Numbered from the stretch's first letter, positions 1 through 9,114 are shown. The stretch is 64,000 nt of DNA from Corynebacterium sp. p3-SID1056 (GCF_025152525.1 NZ_JALXXL010000002.1:248001-312000), one strand, 5' to 3'. The notes: generated by a model not told the origin, from the sequence alone. Program-made: numbers and translations.

Positions 1-1
1 G

Positions 2-685
2 CACATTATGGACCGCGCGAAGCCTGGCTCCATGGGCGTGCTCTCTACCGGCGAGCGCTTTGTCAATGAAGCAAACGGCTACTACGACTATGTCGACGGC
101 ATGATCAAGGCCGCCCCAGAAGGCGAGCCAGTGCAAGCCTGGCAGATCGCGGATGCACGGTTCGTCCGCAAGTACCCGCTTGGTATGGCGAAGCCGTTCC
201 CGATTCCGCTGTTTCCTTACGTCCGCAGCGGCTACCTTGTCCGGGCACGGACCATCGAGGAGCTCGCGAAGAAGGCGGGAATTGACCCAGAAGGGCTGAA
301 GCGTAGCGTCGAAAAGCACAATGAGTTTGCTAGGCACGGCGAGGACACAGACTTCGGCCGTGGTTCGAGCCAGTTCAACCGCTACGGGGGAGACCCAAAG
401 GTCAGCCCCAACCCGTCGTTGGCGCCCATCGAGAAGGGGCCGTTCTATGCCGTGAAGATCCTCCCGGGCTCCTTTGGGACGTTTGCAGGGATTAAAGCGG
501 ACGGCGCTGCGCGAGTGCTGCGAGGGGATGGCTCGGTCATCGACGGCCTGTATACGGCAGGTAACGACCGCGCGTCCATCATGGGTGGGTTCTACCCAGC
601 GGGCGGCATCAACCTCGGGCCGGCGCTCACGTTTGGCTACGTCGCGGGGCGCGAGCTTGCCGACGCCGACGCGTGGGAGGTGTAA
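2..685 (+). CDS. FAD-dependent oxidoreductase, C-terminal part (5' end outside window)
   Basis: Only the last ~228 codons are present. The fragment matches the C-terminal half of the fumarate reductase/3-ketosteroid dehydrogenase flavoprotein family: a GERFVNEANGYYDY segment (the usual 'RFVNE' stretch of the FAD domain) and the terminal LYTAGNDRASIMGGFYPAGG...GYVAGRELA block that closes over FAD in this family. It is clearly paralogous to the next gene, which starts 3 bp after its stop, so the two probably form one operon. The substrate cannot be read from the sequence; steroid, cyclohexenone or shikimate-type ring dehydrogenation are all possible. Confidence 0.8.
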   Translation, partial: HIMDRAKPGSMGVLSTGERFVNEANGYYDYVDGMIKAAPEGEPVQAWQIADARFVRKYPLGMAKPFPIPLFPYVRSGYLVRARTIEELAKKAGIDPEGLKRSVEKHNEFARHGEDTDFGRGSSQFNRYGGDPKVSPNPSLAPIEKGPFYAVKILPGSFGTFAGIKADGAARVLRGDGSVIDGLYTAGNDRASIMGGFYPAGGINLGPALTFGYVAGRELADADAWEV

Positions 686-688
686 ACG

Positions 689-2410
689 GTGCAGTGGGAT
701 GAAACCTGCGATCTGCTCGTGCTCGGGTCCGGCGCAGCCGGTCTCAGCGCTGCGGTCACCGGTGCCAATGAAGGGCTCGATGTACTACTCGCGGAGAAGA
801 CGGAGTATATCGGTGGCACCACGGCGTACTCTGCCGGGACGTGCTGGGTGCCAAATAATCATTTCCAGCGTGAGGATGGGATTTTCGACGATCGAGAGAA
901 GATCGAACGCTACCTGGACACCCTGATCGGGGATAAATCCGAGAAGGATCAGCGCATGGCCTACGTCGATCAGGGCGGGGCGATGCTGGAGTACATGGAG
1001 TGCATAGGCGTGCGCTTCCTCCGTTCGCCGGATGTGGTGGACTACCACTCTGAGCTGCCTGAAACTGGGAAAACCGGCCGCGCACTGGAGCCGGAGCCTT
1101 TTGATGGCAGGAAGCTGGGGAAAGAAGGATTCCGGCACATCCGCTATCCCGTGCCAGAATTCGCCCTGTTCGGCGGGACGCTCATGCTTCGTCGGCCAGA
1201 AGTCGCCACGCTGCTCAAACTCTTCAGCTGTGAGTTGGGGCCGACGCTCAAGGCAGCGGCTACAGCGCTGAAACTCGGCCTACGTTGGGCGTGGGATCTG
1301 GCCGCTGGCTACCCGCGCGGCACGAGACTAGTCATGGGCAACGCCCTGGTTGCCCGCCTCTACAGCGAATGCATTTCCCGTGGGGTCGACACACGTCTCA
1401 ACTCCCAGGTAGTGGAACTGATCGTCGAAGGTCACGAGGCGAATCGACGTGTCGTCGGGGCTGTGCTTGCTAGCGGGGGCGTTGAACGCCGGGTACGCGT
1501 GCGCCGCGGGGTGGTGTTGGCTACCGGCGGGTTCTCGCAATCGCGTGAGCTTCGTGAGAAGCTGATGCCTCAACCCACGCCGCAGTTTTCCCGAGCAAAT
1601 GAAGCGGCGACGGGCGATGCACTAGCACTCGCAGCGCAAGCAGGTGGCGAGCTCGGGCAGGACAACAGGGAAAACGCTTTATGGTTCCCCTCCTCGGTTG
1701 GAACCCGCCGCGATGGGTCGACGGCAGTATTTCCCCACATTTGGGACCGCGGGAAACCCGGGGTCATCGCGGTGAACGCTCGGGGAGAACGCTTTGTAGA
1801 TGAATCTGTGTCCTACCACCGGTTTGTACGCGCGATGTATGCCTCGGATTCGGTGCCAGCGTGGTTGATCGTCGACAAGCGAGCCCTGGCCAAGTACGGC
1901 CTCGGGATGATCACCATGCCGCACTTGCCTCGCATTGCTCTGCGACGCTTCATCAAACGTGGTTACCTCCACGAGGCCCGCACAATTCAAGAGCTCGCTC
2001 AGCAGATCGACGTGGATTCGGAAGGGCTCGAAGCAACAGTAAAGCGCTACAACGGGTTCGCGGAAACAGGGCGCGACGAGGAATTTGGCAAAGGTGAGCT
2101 GCTCTTTGGGCAGGTAGCCGGCGACCCGGAGAATCATCCGAACCCGAACATCGGGCCTATCGCGCAGGCACCGTTCTATGCGGTCAAGGTGGTGCCCACG
2201 CCGCTGGCCACCTCGTACGGTGTGCGCACCAATATGCATGGGCAGGCGATCGACGCAGCTGAAACCCCGATCACGGGTTTGTACGCGGCCGGGAATGATG
2301 CTCAATCTGTGTTCAGCTCGGAGTATCCGGGAGCTGGATCGCAGGTAGGGGCTGGAATGATTTTTGGGTGGGCGGCAGCTCGCCACGCAGCAACGGAAAA
2401 GGAGATTTAA
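689..2410 (+). CDS. FAD-dependent oxidoreductase (fumarate reductase / ketosteroid dehydrogenase-like flavoprotein)
   Basis: A 573-residue flavoprotein with an N-terminal dinucleotide-binding motif ([13 protein letters not shown], residues ~10-22), a GGTTAYSAG segment, a central [14 protein letters not shown] block and the C-terminal [20 protein letters not shown] motif. Length and motif order fit the succinate/fumarate/3-oxosteroid dehydrogenase family. The GTG start follows GGGAGG at 675-680 and lies 3 bp after the upstream paralogue. The stop is one base before the shikimate dehydrogenase-like gene, so the three genes form a tight unit. The pairing suggests an alicyclic hydroxy/oxo acid as substrate; this is inference. 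Confidence 0.85.
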   Translation: MQWDETCDLLVLGSGAAGLSAAVTGANEGLDVLLAEKTEYIGGTTAYSAGTCWVPNNHFQREDGIFDDREKIERYLDTLIGDKSEKDQRMAYVDQGGAMLEYMECIGVRFLRSPDVVDYHSELPETGKTGRALEPEPFDGRKLGKEGFRHIRYPVPEFALFGGTLMLRRPEVATLLKLFSCELGPTLKAAATALKLGLRWAWDLAAGYPRGTRLVMGNALVARLYSECISRGVDTRLNSQVVELIVEGHEANRRVVGAVLASGGVERRVRVRRGVVLATGGFSQSRELREKLMPQPTPQFSRANEAATGDALALAAQAGGELGQDNRENALWFPSSVGTRRDGSTAVFPHIWDRGKPGVIAVNARGERFVDESVSYHRFVRAMYASDSVPAWLIVDKRALAKYGLGMITMPHLPRIALRRFIKRGYLHEARTIQELAQQIDVDSEGLEATVKRYNGFAETGRDEEFGKGELLFGQVAGDPENHPNPNIGPIAQAPFYAVKVVPTPLATSYGVRTNMHGQAIDAAETPITGLYAAGNDAQSVFSSEYPGAGSQVGAGMIFGWAAARHAATEKEI

Positions 2411-2411
2411 G

Positions 2412-3230
2412 ATGGGATATCAGCTGGGACTTATCGGTGCGGGAATCGACGCGTCACGGACGCCGATCATGCACGAAAAGGAAGCGCAGGCGCAGGGCAT
2501 TAATCTGACCTACAAGATTCTCAATACCGATACCGTCGATGCCTCGTTGGAGGAGCTCATCTGCTGGGGAAGAAAACTTGGGTTCGACGGCTTCAATATC
2601 ACACATCCGTTCAAGCAGGAGGTTATCGGCCTGCTTGATGAGATCGATGAAGCTGCGGAAAAGATTGGTGCCGTCAACACCGTGAAATTCGACGTATCTG
2701 GAGACGCCACCGGCTACAACACTGACTACTTTGGCTACAAGTCTGGCCTTGAATCTCAGAAGGGATCTGACCTGTCCACAGTGGTCCAGATTGGTGCGGG
2801 TGGTGCGGGTTCCGCAGTAGCGCAAGCACTGAAGGATTCCGGGGTCAACGACCTGCGTATCTTCGACCTCTCGGCAGAGCGTGCTCAGGCAGTAGCCGAA
2901 CAAGTCGGCGGTACCGTGATCCAACCGACAGAGCTGGAAGCGTCGGTCGCCACAGCATCTGGTGTGGTCAATTGCACACCGATCGGAATGGCTTCGCACC
3001 CCGGCACACCCATTGACGTTGCGTTCCTGCGCCCAGAGATGTGGGTATCGGATGTCATCTACTTCCCTCTGGAGACCGAATTCCTCAAAGCAGCGCGTGA
3101 GCGCGGGTGCGAAACCCTCGACGGCTCGCTCATGGCGGTCGGACAGGCTGCGCAGGCGTTCGAGATTTTCACCGGGCAGCCGGCAGACAGCGCTCGGATG
3201 CGGGAAGTTTTTGCATCGATGAATGTTTAA
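2412..3230 (+). CDS. Shikimate/quinate dehydrogenase-like protein
   Basis: A 272-residue AroE-fold enzyme. The N-terminal substrate domain carries SRTP (binds shikimate carboxylate) and NITHPFK, whose lysine is the catalytic residue of the family. The cofactor domain has IGAGGAGSAVAQ and NCTPIGM. The ATG at 2412 is preceded by AAGGAGAT, and an upstream in-frame ATG at 2364 lies inside the previous gene. Linkage to two flavoprotein dehydrogenases rather than to aro biosynthesis genes suggests a catabolic quinate/shikimate-type role, as for qsuD-like enzymes of corynebacteria, but a biosynthetic paralogue is not excluded. Confidence 0.8.
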   Translation: MGYQLGLIGAGIDASRTPIMHEKEAQAQGINLTYKILNTDTVDASLEELICWGRKLGFDGFNITHPFKQEVIGLLDEIDEAAEKIGAVNTVKFDVSGDATGYNTDYFGYKSGLESQKGSDLSTVVQIGAGGAGSAVAQALKDSGVNDLRIFDLSAERAQAVAEQVGGTVIQPTELEASVATASGVVNCTPIGMASHPGTPIDVAFLRPEMWVSDVIYFPLETEFLKAARERGCETLDGSLMAVGQAAQAFEIFTGQPADSARMREVFASMNV

Positions 3231-3566
3231 GGGGGGACGTGGGTAGGTCGCGCGGGGTGAGTGGCTTGACTGGTCCCGCGTGGTGTGCTCCAGGGGGCGG
3301 TGACCTGGTCTGCCGCCTATCCCATTGAATCCACTGATTTCGAAACCCCAGCTGTTGCAAAGTCGGTCTTCGAGTACGCCGATGGGCCTCTAGTTCTCGG
3401 GTTGCAGGAGGTCATTGCCGGGAATGTGGAAGAAAAGGTGATCCAGTTCCTGACTCGCCATCAGGTGAGGGACTGGACCCGGTCCTGCTTGCGTGTGTGG
3501 CACGGGCTGGTGATTACGACCTTGGGGAGCGGTCCGAGTTGCTGCCGGAGGTGTAGGTTATCCGGT
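3231..3566. other. Intergenic stretch, possible gene remnant
   Basis: These 336 bp contain no convincing gene. An open frame runs through the right part into the small reading frame at 3567, but its first part (from about 3285) has irregular composition and no recognisable domain. It may be a decayed N-terminal region of that small gene. No terminator or repeat was seen. Confidence 0.4.
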
Positions 3567-3767
3567 ATGCGCGGGTTTTTGATCAAATACCACCGGCCAA
3601 CCGGGGGTCTCGAGCTGTCTGAGTGCGAGTCACTCCGCGATGCAACGTTGCGCAGGCTTGAGCTGGACAAGACCAACGACGATCCCGACTTGGAGATCGT
3701 CGCCGTGGCAAGTGAAAGCGAAGCACACCTCCGGCAGTCTCACTCGCGCTACTTTTCTGCCGTCTAG
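3567..3767 (+). CDS. Small hypothetical protein (66 aa), possibly a remnant
   Basis: The predicted product starts MRGFLIKYHRPTGG and ends SHSRYFSAV. It is hydrophilic with an acidic middle (DKTNDDPDLEIVAVASESE) and no membrane segment. The composition looks like a real protein rather than a shadow frame, because the opposite strand carries no candidate here. The same frame is open further upstream to about 3285, so this may be the surviving C-terminus of a longer gene. I do not recognise the family. It converges with the dehydrogenase that ends at 3771. Confidence 0.4.
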   Translation: MRGFLIKYHRPTGGLELSECESLRDATLRRLELDKTNDDPDLEIVAVASESEAHLRQSHSRYFSAV

Positions 3768-3770
3768 GTA

Positions 3771-4664
3771 CTACCGCCCCTCAAGCGCCTTCGCCACGCG
3801 CTCGAGATACTCGTCCCGGTGGGCGAGCGACTCCGGCGACGCGGTTTCGCCGAAGTCCTCGGCAACCTTCGCCGCCGCGGCCTTGGCCTCTTCGCCCGCG
3901 TAGTCCAGCGCTGGGATGTCGGGGATGTCCTGGAAGGACGGCTTGAGAAACTCGAGCGTTGCCGCGAAACCACGCGGCGTGGTCTGGTTCAACGCCTCGA
4001 GCGGGCCGACAACAGACCACCGGATGCCCAGCGAGTTCTTCATCGCCGCGTCAATGTCCGCCGGCGAGGCGATACCCTCGTTGAGCAGGTACATTGCCTC
4101 GTCCAGCACGCGCTTTTGGAAGCGGTTGGCAATGTAGCCCTCAATCTCGCGGTTGAGCGTGACGGGAACCTTGCCCAGCTTTTCGTAGAAGGCGCGGACG
4201 GTGTCCATGGACTCCTGCGCGGTGCGCTCGCCCGGCACCAGCTCGATCAACGGGAGCAGACGCGGCGGATTGAAGGGATGCGCGATGAGCAGGCGTGCTG
4301 CCTGTTCGTCCGGAAGATCCTTTGCAATGTCAGTCGGCAGCAGGGCAGAGGAGGACGATGCGACGAGCGCCTCCGGGTTCGCAGCGAAAATCTCGCCAAC
4401 CATCTTCTGCTTGAAGTCTAGGCGCTCCGGTCCGTTTTCCTGCACCAAGAACGCGCCTTCGACGGCTTCGGCAACAGAGTCCGCCTTGGTGATAGCGGGG
4501 GAGTCCTCGCAAAGACGAGCGTTTGTGGCGGCGATCAGCTCGTCGATGTCGTCGCGGATGTCGGTGACTTTGACGGAGTATCCGTGCTCGGCGTACAGCT
4601 GGGCGAAAGATTCGCCGATCGTGCCGTAGCCAATAACTGCAATGGTGGTGGTGTCGGTGTCCAT
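3771..4664 (-). CDS. 3-hydroxyacyl-CoA dehydrogenase family protein
   Basis: A 297-residue NAD-dependent dehydrogenase with an N-terminal Rossmann motif (AVIGYGTIGESFA, residues 9-21), the family's active-site region ENGPER/SSSSALLPT/HPFNPPRLLPLIELVPG, and the C-terminal helical domain beginning EGYIANRFQKRVLDEA. HPFNPP rather than HFFNP and the length resemble L-gulonate or L-carnitine 3-dehydrogenases as much as 3-hydroxybutyryl-CoA dehydrogenase, so the substrate is open. It stands alone, convergent with the small gene to its left and followed upstream by about 450 bp without a gene. Confidence 0.8.
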   Translation of the reverse strand: MDTDTTTIAVIGYGTIGESFAQLYAEHGYSVKVTDIRDDIDELIAATNARLCEDSPAITKADSVAEAVEGAFLVQENGPERLDFKQKMVGEIFAANPEALVASSSSALLPTDIAKDLPDEQAARLLIAHPFNPPRLLPLIELVPGERTAQESMDTVRAFYEKLGKVPVTLNREIEGYIANRFQKRVLDEAMYLLNEGIASPADIDAAMKNSLGIRWSVVGPLEALNQTTPRGFAATLEFLKPSFQDIPDIPALDYAGEEAKAAAAKVAEDFGETASPESLAHRDEYLERVAKALEGR

Positions 4665-5115
4665 AAAAGTATTGTTGCACCACTCTGGCGTGGGTGCAGG
4701 AACTTAGCCTTCTCAGTGACGAGAGTAGGGCAGCGGAAAAGGTTAGGAAAGAATGAAGAAACCAGAGGGTTAATCGGGCGGCCGTCAGGTCTTGCACAGG
4801 TCATAAGATCGGTTCAGAAAAGGCAAGCGGGCAACAACAGACGGGCAGGATCGGCAAATACACAGTGTGCAAAATCCCTCTCGCCTTTGACGAAGCTTCT
4901 CGAAAACTCGTTTCGCTTTAGTAGCACCTTGCCATATCCACGTAGCAACGTGCAGTCCTGGAATTGAAAAAATGGCACGCAGCAGTGATATGAATCAATA
5001 TCATTGACGGGCTGTGAGTTATAACATAGCCTGGCGTTACCTCCCACATATATCACTATTCGGGGGAGGTGTGGACATCATTTTCTGAGGATGAGTATTG
5101 GAGGCAAGAGACATC
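4665..5115. other. Gene-free interval with one inverted repeat
   Basis: About 450 bp, AT-richer than the neighbours, without a credible gene on either strand. It must hold the promoters of the leftward dehydrogenase (start 4664) and of the rightward amidase unit (start 5116). The only structure seen is a 7-bp inverted repeat, ACCTCCC at 5039-5045 and GGGAGGT at 5064-5070, about 45 bp before the small gene; it could be an operator or a weak hairpin. Confidence 0.4.
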
Positions 5116-5307
5116 ATGGAACGATCGAATTCGTTGGTGGCGGATCTCCTTGCTGAGAAGGGGATTACGCCAGGGCCACGAGGACTAGCAGAGGTGGAAC
5201 GCAAATATGAAGAGATTCAAGGTCTCCGCGGTGAGATTCCCAGCGCTCTGGTGAATGACGCGAACATCGCTTTGCGGAATATCCCGGGGGGTGACCACGT
5301 TGGCTAA
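5116..5307 (+). CDS. Small helical protein coupled to amidase (GatC/AtzG-like candidate)
   Basis: A 63-residue protein (MERSNSLVADLL...), predicted to be mostly helix, followed by an extended tail (SALVNDANIALRNIPGGD). Its last bases overlap the amidase start: the frame ends at 5307 and the amidase GTG is at 5291, a sign of translational coupling. Amidase-signature enzymes such as GatA and AtzE work with small helical partners (GatC, AtzG/DUF4089) of about this size, made by the adjacent gene. I therefore suggest a partner subunit. No sequence motif proves it. A TTG start at 5098 is also possible. Confidence 0.5.
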   Translation: MERSNSLVADLLAEKGITPGPRGLAEVERKYEEIQGLRGEIPSALVNDANIALRNIPGGDHVG

Positions 5308-6703
5308 GGAGCTCTTGAACAAGACGGTCACGGAAATTGCTCCGCTAATTCGTTCGCAACAGGTATCACCTGTTGAATTGACTCAAGCGCTGCTTGACCA
5401 CGCGCACGAACAAAATGAGGCGATAAACGCTTACACAAGCTTCCGTGACGAGAAAGCTCTCGCGGAAGCGAAGGTTGCTGAGGATGAAATTGGGGCTGGC
5501 AAGTATCGCGGTCCCCTGCACGGTGTTCCTCTCGCGATCAAAGATATTTTGTACGTCAAGGATGAAGCGACGAGCATGGCGTCTAAAATCCACAAAGACT
5601 TCATTGCTGACGCGGACTCGACTGCTGTGGAGAAACTTCGTGAAGCAGGCGCCGTGCTCACCGGAAAACTGAATATGCACGAGTACGCGTGGGGGATCGA
5701 TAACAACAATCCGCATTTTGGTGCTACTCGGAACCCCTGGAATTTGGAGAAGATTCCGGGTGGCTCTAGTGGCGGTTCAGGTGCAGCGGTGGCTGCCGAC
5801 ATGACTTTTACATCGTTGGGAACCGATACTGCCGGGTCGATTCGTATCCCCTCGGCTGCCTGCGGAATTGTTGGACTGAAGCCAACCCATGGGCGTGTGT
5901 CGAAGTTTGGGTGTTTTCCACTCGCTTGGTCGCTTGACCATGTCGGGCCAATGTCGAAGAGCGTTTCTGACGCTGCCATAACTCTGCAGGCGATCGCTGG
6001 CTTTGATCACCGTGACCCAACGTGCGTAGACATCCCAGTGGGAGATTACCTGTCTGGATTGGGCAATGGGGTGAAGGATCTCGTGATCGGTGTCGAAGAA
6101 GATTACTTCTTCCGGGACGTTGACTCGCCCATTGAAAAGATCATCCGTGACACGATAGAAGAGCTTGTCGCTGCAGGAGCGAAGCTCAAAACGGTCAAGA
6201 TCCCTACGCTAGCGCATTCTGAATGGGCAGAGTACGTAACGAGTTTGTCCGAAGCTTCGGCGATTCACCATGAGGATCTCCAGAACCGACCAGACGATTT
6301 CGGTGACGACATTCGGTTCTTGTTCGAGCTTGGTGAGCTATTTAGCGCTGTCGATTATCTCCAGGCACAGCAAGTCCGTCGAAAGATCAAAGCAGAGTTT
6401 AGCGCCGCGCTGAACGAGGTTGACGTCATTATTGCGCCGACTCTTCCAGTCATGGCACCAGACATTGGCGCAAACACTGCGCGCTTGAATGGAAGCGACG
6501 TCGACCTTGTCGATAACTTCATTCGGTTCACTGGGCCAAGCAACCTCACGGGGTTGCCAGCGCTGAGCGTGCCGGCAGGTGTTGTAGAAGGCCTTCCCGT
6601 AGGGCTTCAGGTCATCGGCCGTGCTTTTGATGAAGCCAAAGTCCTTCGTGTAGGGGCTCAGGTTGAACAAATCCGCCCGGTGAAGAGGAGTAACTCCCTC
6701 TAG
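5291..6703 (+). CDS. Amidase-signature enzyme (GatA/AtzE-like)
   Basis: A 470-residue amidase with the full Ser-cisSer-Lys triad visible: Lys84 in LAIKDILY, cis-Ser160 in GGSSGGSGAAVAA, nucleophile Ser183 in GTDTAGSIRIPS. The family's GLKPTHGRVS segment follows. It hydrolyses a C-N amide bond in the cytoplasm; the substrate is unknown. The GTG start at 5291 is chosen because it overlaps the small upstream gene; an ATG at 5255 in the same frame is an alternative. A strong hairpin at 6748-6785 follows. It is not in a gatCAB context, so tRNA amidation is less likely than catabolic amide hydrolysis. Confidence 0.85.
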   Translation: MTTLAKELLNKTVTEIAPLIRSQQVSPVELTQALLDHAHEQNEAINAYTSFRDEKALAEAKVAEDEIGAGKYRGPLHGVPLAIKDILYVKDEATSMASKIHKDFIADADSTAVEKLREAGAVLTGKLNMHEYAWGIDNNNPHFGATRNPWNLEKIPGGSSGGSGAAVAADMTFTSLGTDTAGSIRIPSAACGIVGLKPTHGRVSKFGCFPLAWSLDHVGPMSKSVSDAAITLQAIAGFDHRDPTCVDIPVGDYLSGLGNGVKDLVIGVEEDYFFRDVDSPIEKIIRDTIEELVAAGAKLKTVKIPTLAHSEWAEYVTSLSEASAIHHEDLQNRPDDFGDDIRFLFELGELFSAVDYLQAQQVRRKIKAEFSAALNEVDVIIAPTLPVMAPDIGANTARLNGSDVDLVDNFIRFTGPSNLTGLPALSVPAGVVEGLPVGLQVIGRAFDEAKVLRVGAQVEQIRPVKRSNSL

Positions 6704-6747
6704 GAGAAAGCGCATGCCGCTGCAGTCTCGGTAGGTACTGAGGCGAA

Positions 6748-6785
6748 ATGCCTTGACTACGTTTACGGGAACGTGGTCAAGGCAT
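6748..6785 (+). terminator. Stem-loop terminator after the amidase
   Basis: A 16-bp stem (arm ATGCCTTGACTACGTT, one G-U pair) with a 6-nt loop, followed by only a short T run (GTTTG). It lies 45 bp after the amidase stop and separates it from mgtE. Confidence 0.65.
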
Positions 6786-6922
6786 GTTTGGGTAGATGCG
6801 GTTTGAGCAAGCCAATGCTCTTGTTCGAATCCAACCACGCTCCCGTCGTCAAGCGAAAAGCCCCTGCGCAGTGCCCGCCGTGCTAAAGTCCGGGATGCAA
6901 TTGTGGCGCAGGTAAAGGGCTG

Positions 6923-8275
6923 GTGGTGGCGGAAATGATCGATGTGGCATTCGAGCGCGAGGTTGAGGCGGCGCTGCGAACTAAGGATGTCGCCGAGCTG
7001 TCCAGCCTGCTGTCCGACATCACTCCGAAGGAAGCTTCCGGGCTCATGGCACGTATGGGCCGCCAGCAGCGCGCCCTGTTCTACCGCACGCTGCCGAAGG
7101 AGGTGGCGGTCACCACCTTCGATGAGCTGGATCCCGCGGTGCAGGCCGACCTCGTCTCGGGCCTGCGCGTGCCCGGCGTGGCCGAGGTCTTCGAGGGCAT
7201 GGAGCCCGACGACCGTGCCGAGCTTCTCGACGAGCTGCCGGCCTCCGTCGCATCCCGCCTGGTCGCAGACCTGTCGGAGGGGGAGCGGGAGCTCACCGGC
7301 ATTGTGCTGGGCTACCCGGAGGACTCCATCGGCCGCCGCATGAGCCCGGAGCTGATTATTCTGCGTCCGACGATGCGGGTCTCTGCGGCGATTAAACAAA
7401 TCCATAAGCACCTCGACGACGCGGAGTCGATCTACACCCTGCCGGTGGTGGAGGAGGACCGCCGCCTGGTCGGCGTGGTCAGCCTGCGTGACCTGCTGCG
7501 CGCCGACGGAAAGACCGAGGTTGCCGCCTTGATGCAGGAGCCAGACTTGGCGGTGGCGCACGAGGCGGCGGAGGAAGCGGCGCGTCGTTGCGCGGACCGC
7601 AAGCGGCTTGCGCTGCCGATCGTGGACACCGAGCACCGCCTCGTCGGCCTGCTCACCGTCGACGATGCGCTGCGCATTCTTGAGGAAGCCGACTCCGAGG
7701 ACCAGGCGCGCATGGGTGGTTCCGAGCCGCTGCGCCGCCCGTACCTTGCTACGCCGGTGTTTGAGATTGTGAAGTCGCGCGTGGTGTGGCTTTTGGTGCT
7801 CGCCATCGGTGCGACGCTGACCGTCCAGGTGCTCGAGCGCTTCGAGGACACCTTGGCCACCATGGTCGTGCTGTCCCTGTTCGTGCCGCTACTCATCGGT
7901 ACCGGTGGTAATACGGGCAACCAGGCCGCCACCACCGTCACGCGCGCGCTTGCGCTTGGCGACGTCCGCCCCGGCGATGTACTCAAAGTCGTCTTCCGCG
8001 AGGCGCGCGTCGGCATGCTGCTCGGCGTGCTGCTCGGCAGCCTGGGCTTCCTCATCGCGGGCTTTGTATACGGGTGGAGCATCGGCACCGTCATCGGGTT
8101 GACCCTGGTGAGCATCTGTACCGTGGCCGCCACCGTTGGTGGCGTGATGCCGCTGGTGGGCAAGAAGCTGGGCATCGACCCTGCCGTTTTTGCCAACCCG
8201 TTTATCACCACGCTGGTGGATGCCACCGGCCTGATTCTCTACTTCCTCATTGCCAAGTCGGTGCTGGGGATCTAG
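6923..8275 (+). CDS. mgtE: Magnesium transporter MgtE
   Basis: A 450-residue protein with the MgtE order: an N-terminal helical repeat domain (~1-130), a tandem CBS pair (~130-260) and five membrane segments (~280-450). The pore-region signature GGNTGNQAATTVTRALALGD is present. It imports Mg2+ through the cytoplasmic membrane, gated by Mg2+ binding to the N and CBS domains. The start is GTG 6923; GTG 6926 or ATG 6935 are also possible. Its stop overlaps the stop of the convergent IclR gene by three bases. No M-box-like leader was recognised upstream. Confidence 0.93.
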   Translation: MVAEMIDVAFEREVEAALRTKDVAELSSLLSDITPKEASGLMARMGRQQRALFYRTLPKEVAVTTFDELDPAVQADLVSGLRVPGVAEVFEGMEPDDRAELLDELPASVASRLVADLSEGERELTGIVLGYPEDSIGRRMSPELIILRPTMRVSAAIKQIHKHLDDAESIYTLPVVEEDRRLVGVVSLRDLLRADGKTEVAALMQEPDLAVAHEAAEEAARRCADRKRLALPIVDTEHRLVGLLTVDDALRILEEADSEDQARMGGSEPLRRPYLATPVFEIVKSRVVWLLVLAIGATLTVQVLERFEDTLATMVVLSLFVPLLIGTGGNTGNQAATTVTRALALGDVRPGDVLKVVFREARVGMLLGVLLGSLGFLIAGFVYGWSIGTVIGLTLVSICTVAATVGGVMPLVGKKLGIDPAVFANPFITTLVDATGLILYFLIAKSVLGI

Positions 8276-9039
8276 ATCTTCAGCGCCCTGGATGCGGCGG
8301 CGCAGACCGATTCCAGCACGCCCGCGTACTCGGCGTGGTTGAACTTGCCCGCCTCGCCGGAGATAGAAAGCGCGGCGACGGTGCTCTGCTTGCCGTGGAT
8401 CGGGGCCGCAATGCAGGTCAGTCCCGGTCGGATCTCTTCCCGGTCGTAGCCGAAGCCGGTTGCGCGGATCTCCACCAGTTCCTCCTTCAGCTGTTCCGGG
8501 GAGGTGATGGTGTGCGGGGTCCAGGGGATGAGGTGGCTGTTTAATACCGCATTCGCCGCGCTCGGGTTGTAAGCGAGCAACACCTTGCCCACACCGGTGC
8601 AGTAGGTGGGTGCACGCCCGCCGGCGCGCGAGGGGCTGGTCAGCGGGTCGCGGCCGGTCAGCTTGTTCAGGTAGAGGACCTCCAGCCCGTTGAGCACCGC
8701 GAGGTGCGTGGTCTGCTGGGTGAGCGCGTAGATCTGGCCCAAGAACGGGGTGAGCAGCTCGCGCAGCTCCCGCGAACGGTTCGTGTCGCGGGGGTTGAGC
8801 TGCGAGACCAGCCAGGGTGCCAGAATGTACTGGTTTTCCACCTGTTCCACGGAGTCTGCGGCAAGCAGCTCCTGCAGGATGCGGTGCACCGTCGACTTCG
8901 ACAGCTGCGCGCGGGCAGCCAGCTCCGTCACCCCCAACGCCCCAAGCGGGTCATCGGCCAGGACCTTGAGAATGTCCATGACCTTGGCAGTCGAACTGCG
9001 CTTGACTCCCAAATCGAGCGCTGGGATTTCAGAAGACAT
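8272..9039 (-). CDS. IclR-family transcriptional regulator (likely of the aromatic catabolic genes)
   Basis: About 255 residues: an N-terminal winged helix (AKVMDILKVLADDPLGALGVTELAARAQLSKST in pieces, recognition helix SKSTVHRILQEL) and a C-terminal effector domain with the family's TGVGKVLLA and GFGYDREEIRPGLTCIAAPI segments. The start is placed at the ATG at 9039; ATGs at 9048 and 9057 are alternatives. It is the last gene of the leftward lower-pathway run, yet a 13-bp inverted repeat just upstream (9064-9098) suggests its own regulated promoter. IclR proteins commonly control aromatic-acid pathways; it is the best candidate to bind the TTCCR-N5-CGGAA sites, by inference. Confidence 0.85.
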   Translation of the reverse strand: MSSEIPALDLGVKRSSTAKVMDILKVLADDPLGALGVTELAARAQLSKSTVHRILQELLAADSVEQVENQYILAPWLVSQLNPRDTNRSRELRELLTPFLGQIYALTQQTTHLAVLNGLEVLYLNKLTGRDPLTSPSRAGGRAPTYCTGVGKVLLAYNPSAANAVLNSHLIPWTPHTITSPEQLKEELVEIRATGFGYDREEIRPGLTCIAAPIHGKQSTVAALSISGEAGKFNHAEYAGVLESVCAAASRALKI

Positions 9040-9063
9040 GGGGTCCATCTTTCTCATGCTAAT

Positions 9064-9098
9064 GGAGTCCACTTTCACCCACTGGGAAAATGGACTCC
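9064..9098. promoter_or_regulatory. 13-bp inverted repeat before the IclR gene (candidate operator)
   Basis: Arms GGAGTCCACTTTC (9064-9076) and GAAAATGGACTCC (9086-9098) match at 12 of 13 positions across a 9-bp spacer. It sits between the aldolase stop and the IclR start, where an autoregulatory operator would be expected. No T-run follows on the minus strand, so a terminator is less likely. Confidence 0.6.
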
Positions 9099-9114
9099 GT
9101 GTGAATGCGTCGGG

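Noticed and set aside
4814-5056. An 80-codon minus-strand frame in the gap before the amidase unit
   Set aside because: No ribosome site, composition unlike proteins of this genome, no recognisable pattern.
6821-6832. TTGTTCGAATCC, resembling a tRNA T-loop
   Set aside because: The flanking bases do not form the T stem, and no acceptor or anticodon arm is present; it is part of a loose hairpin before mgtE.
6786-6922. Possible Mg2+ riboswitch before mgtE
   Set aside because: No M-box-like conserved segments were seen and the leader is short; only a weak imperfect hairpin is present.
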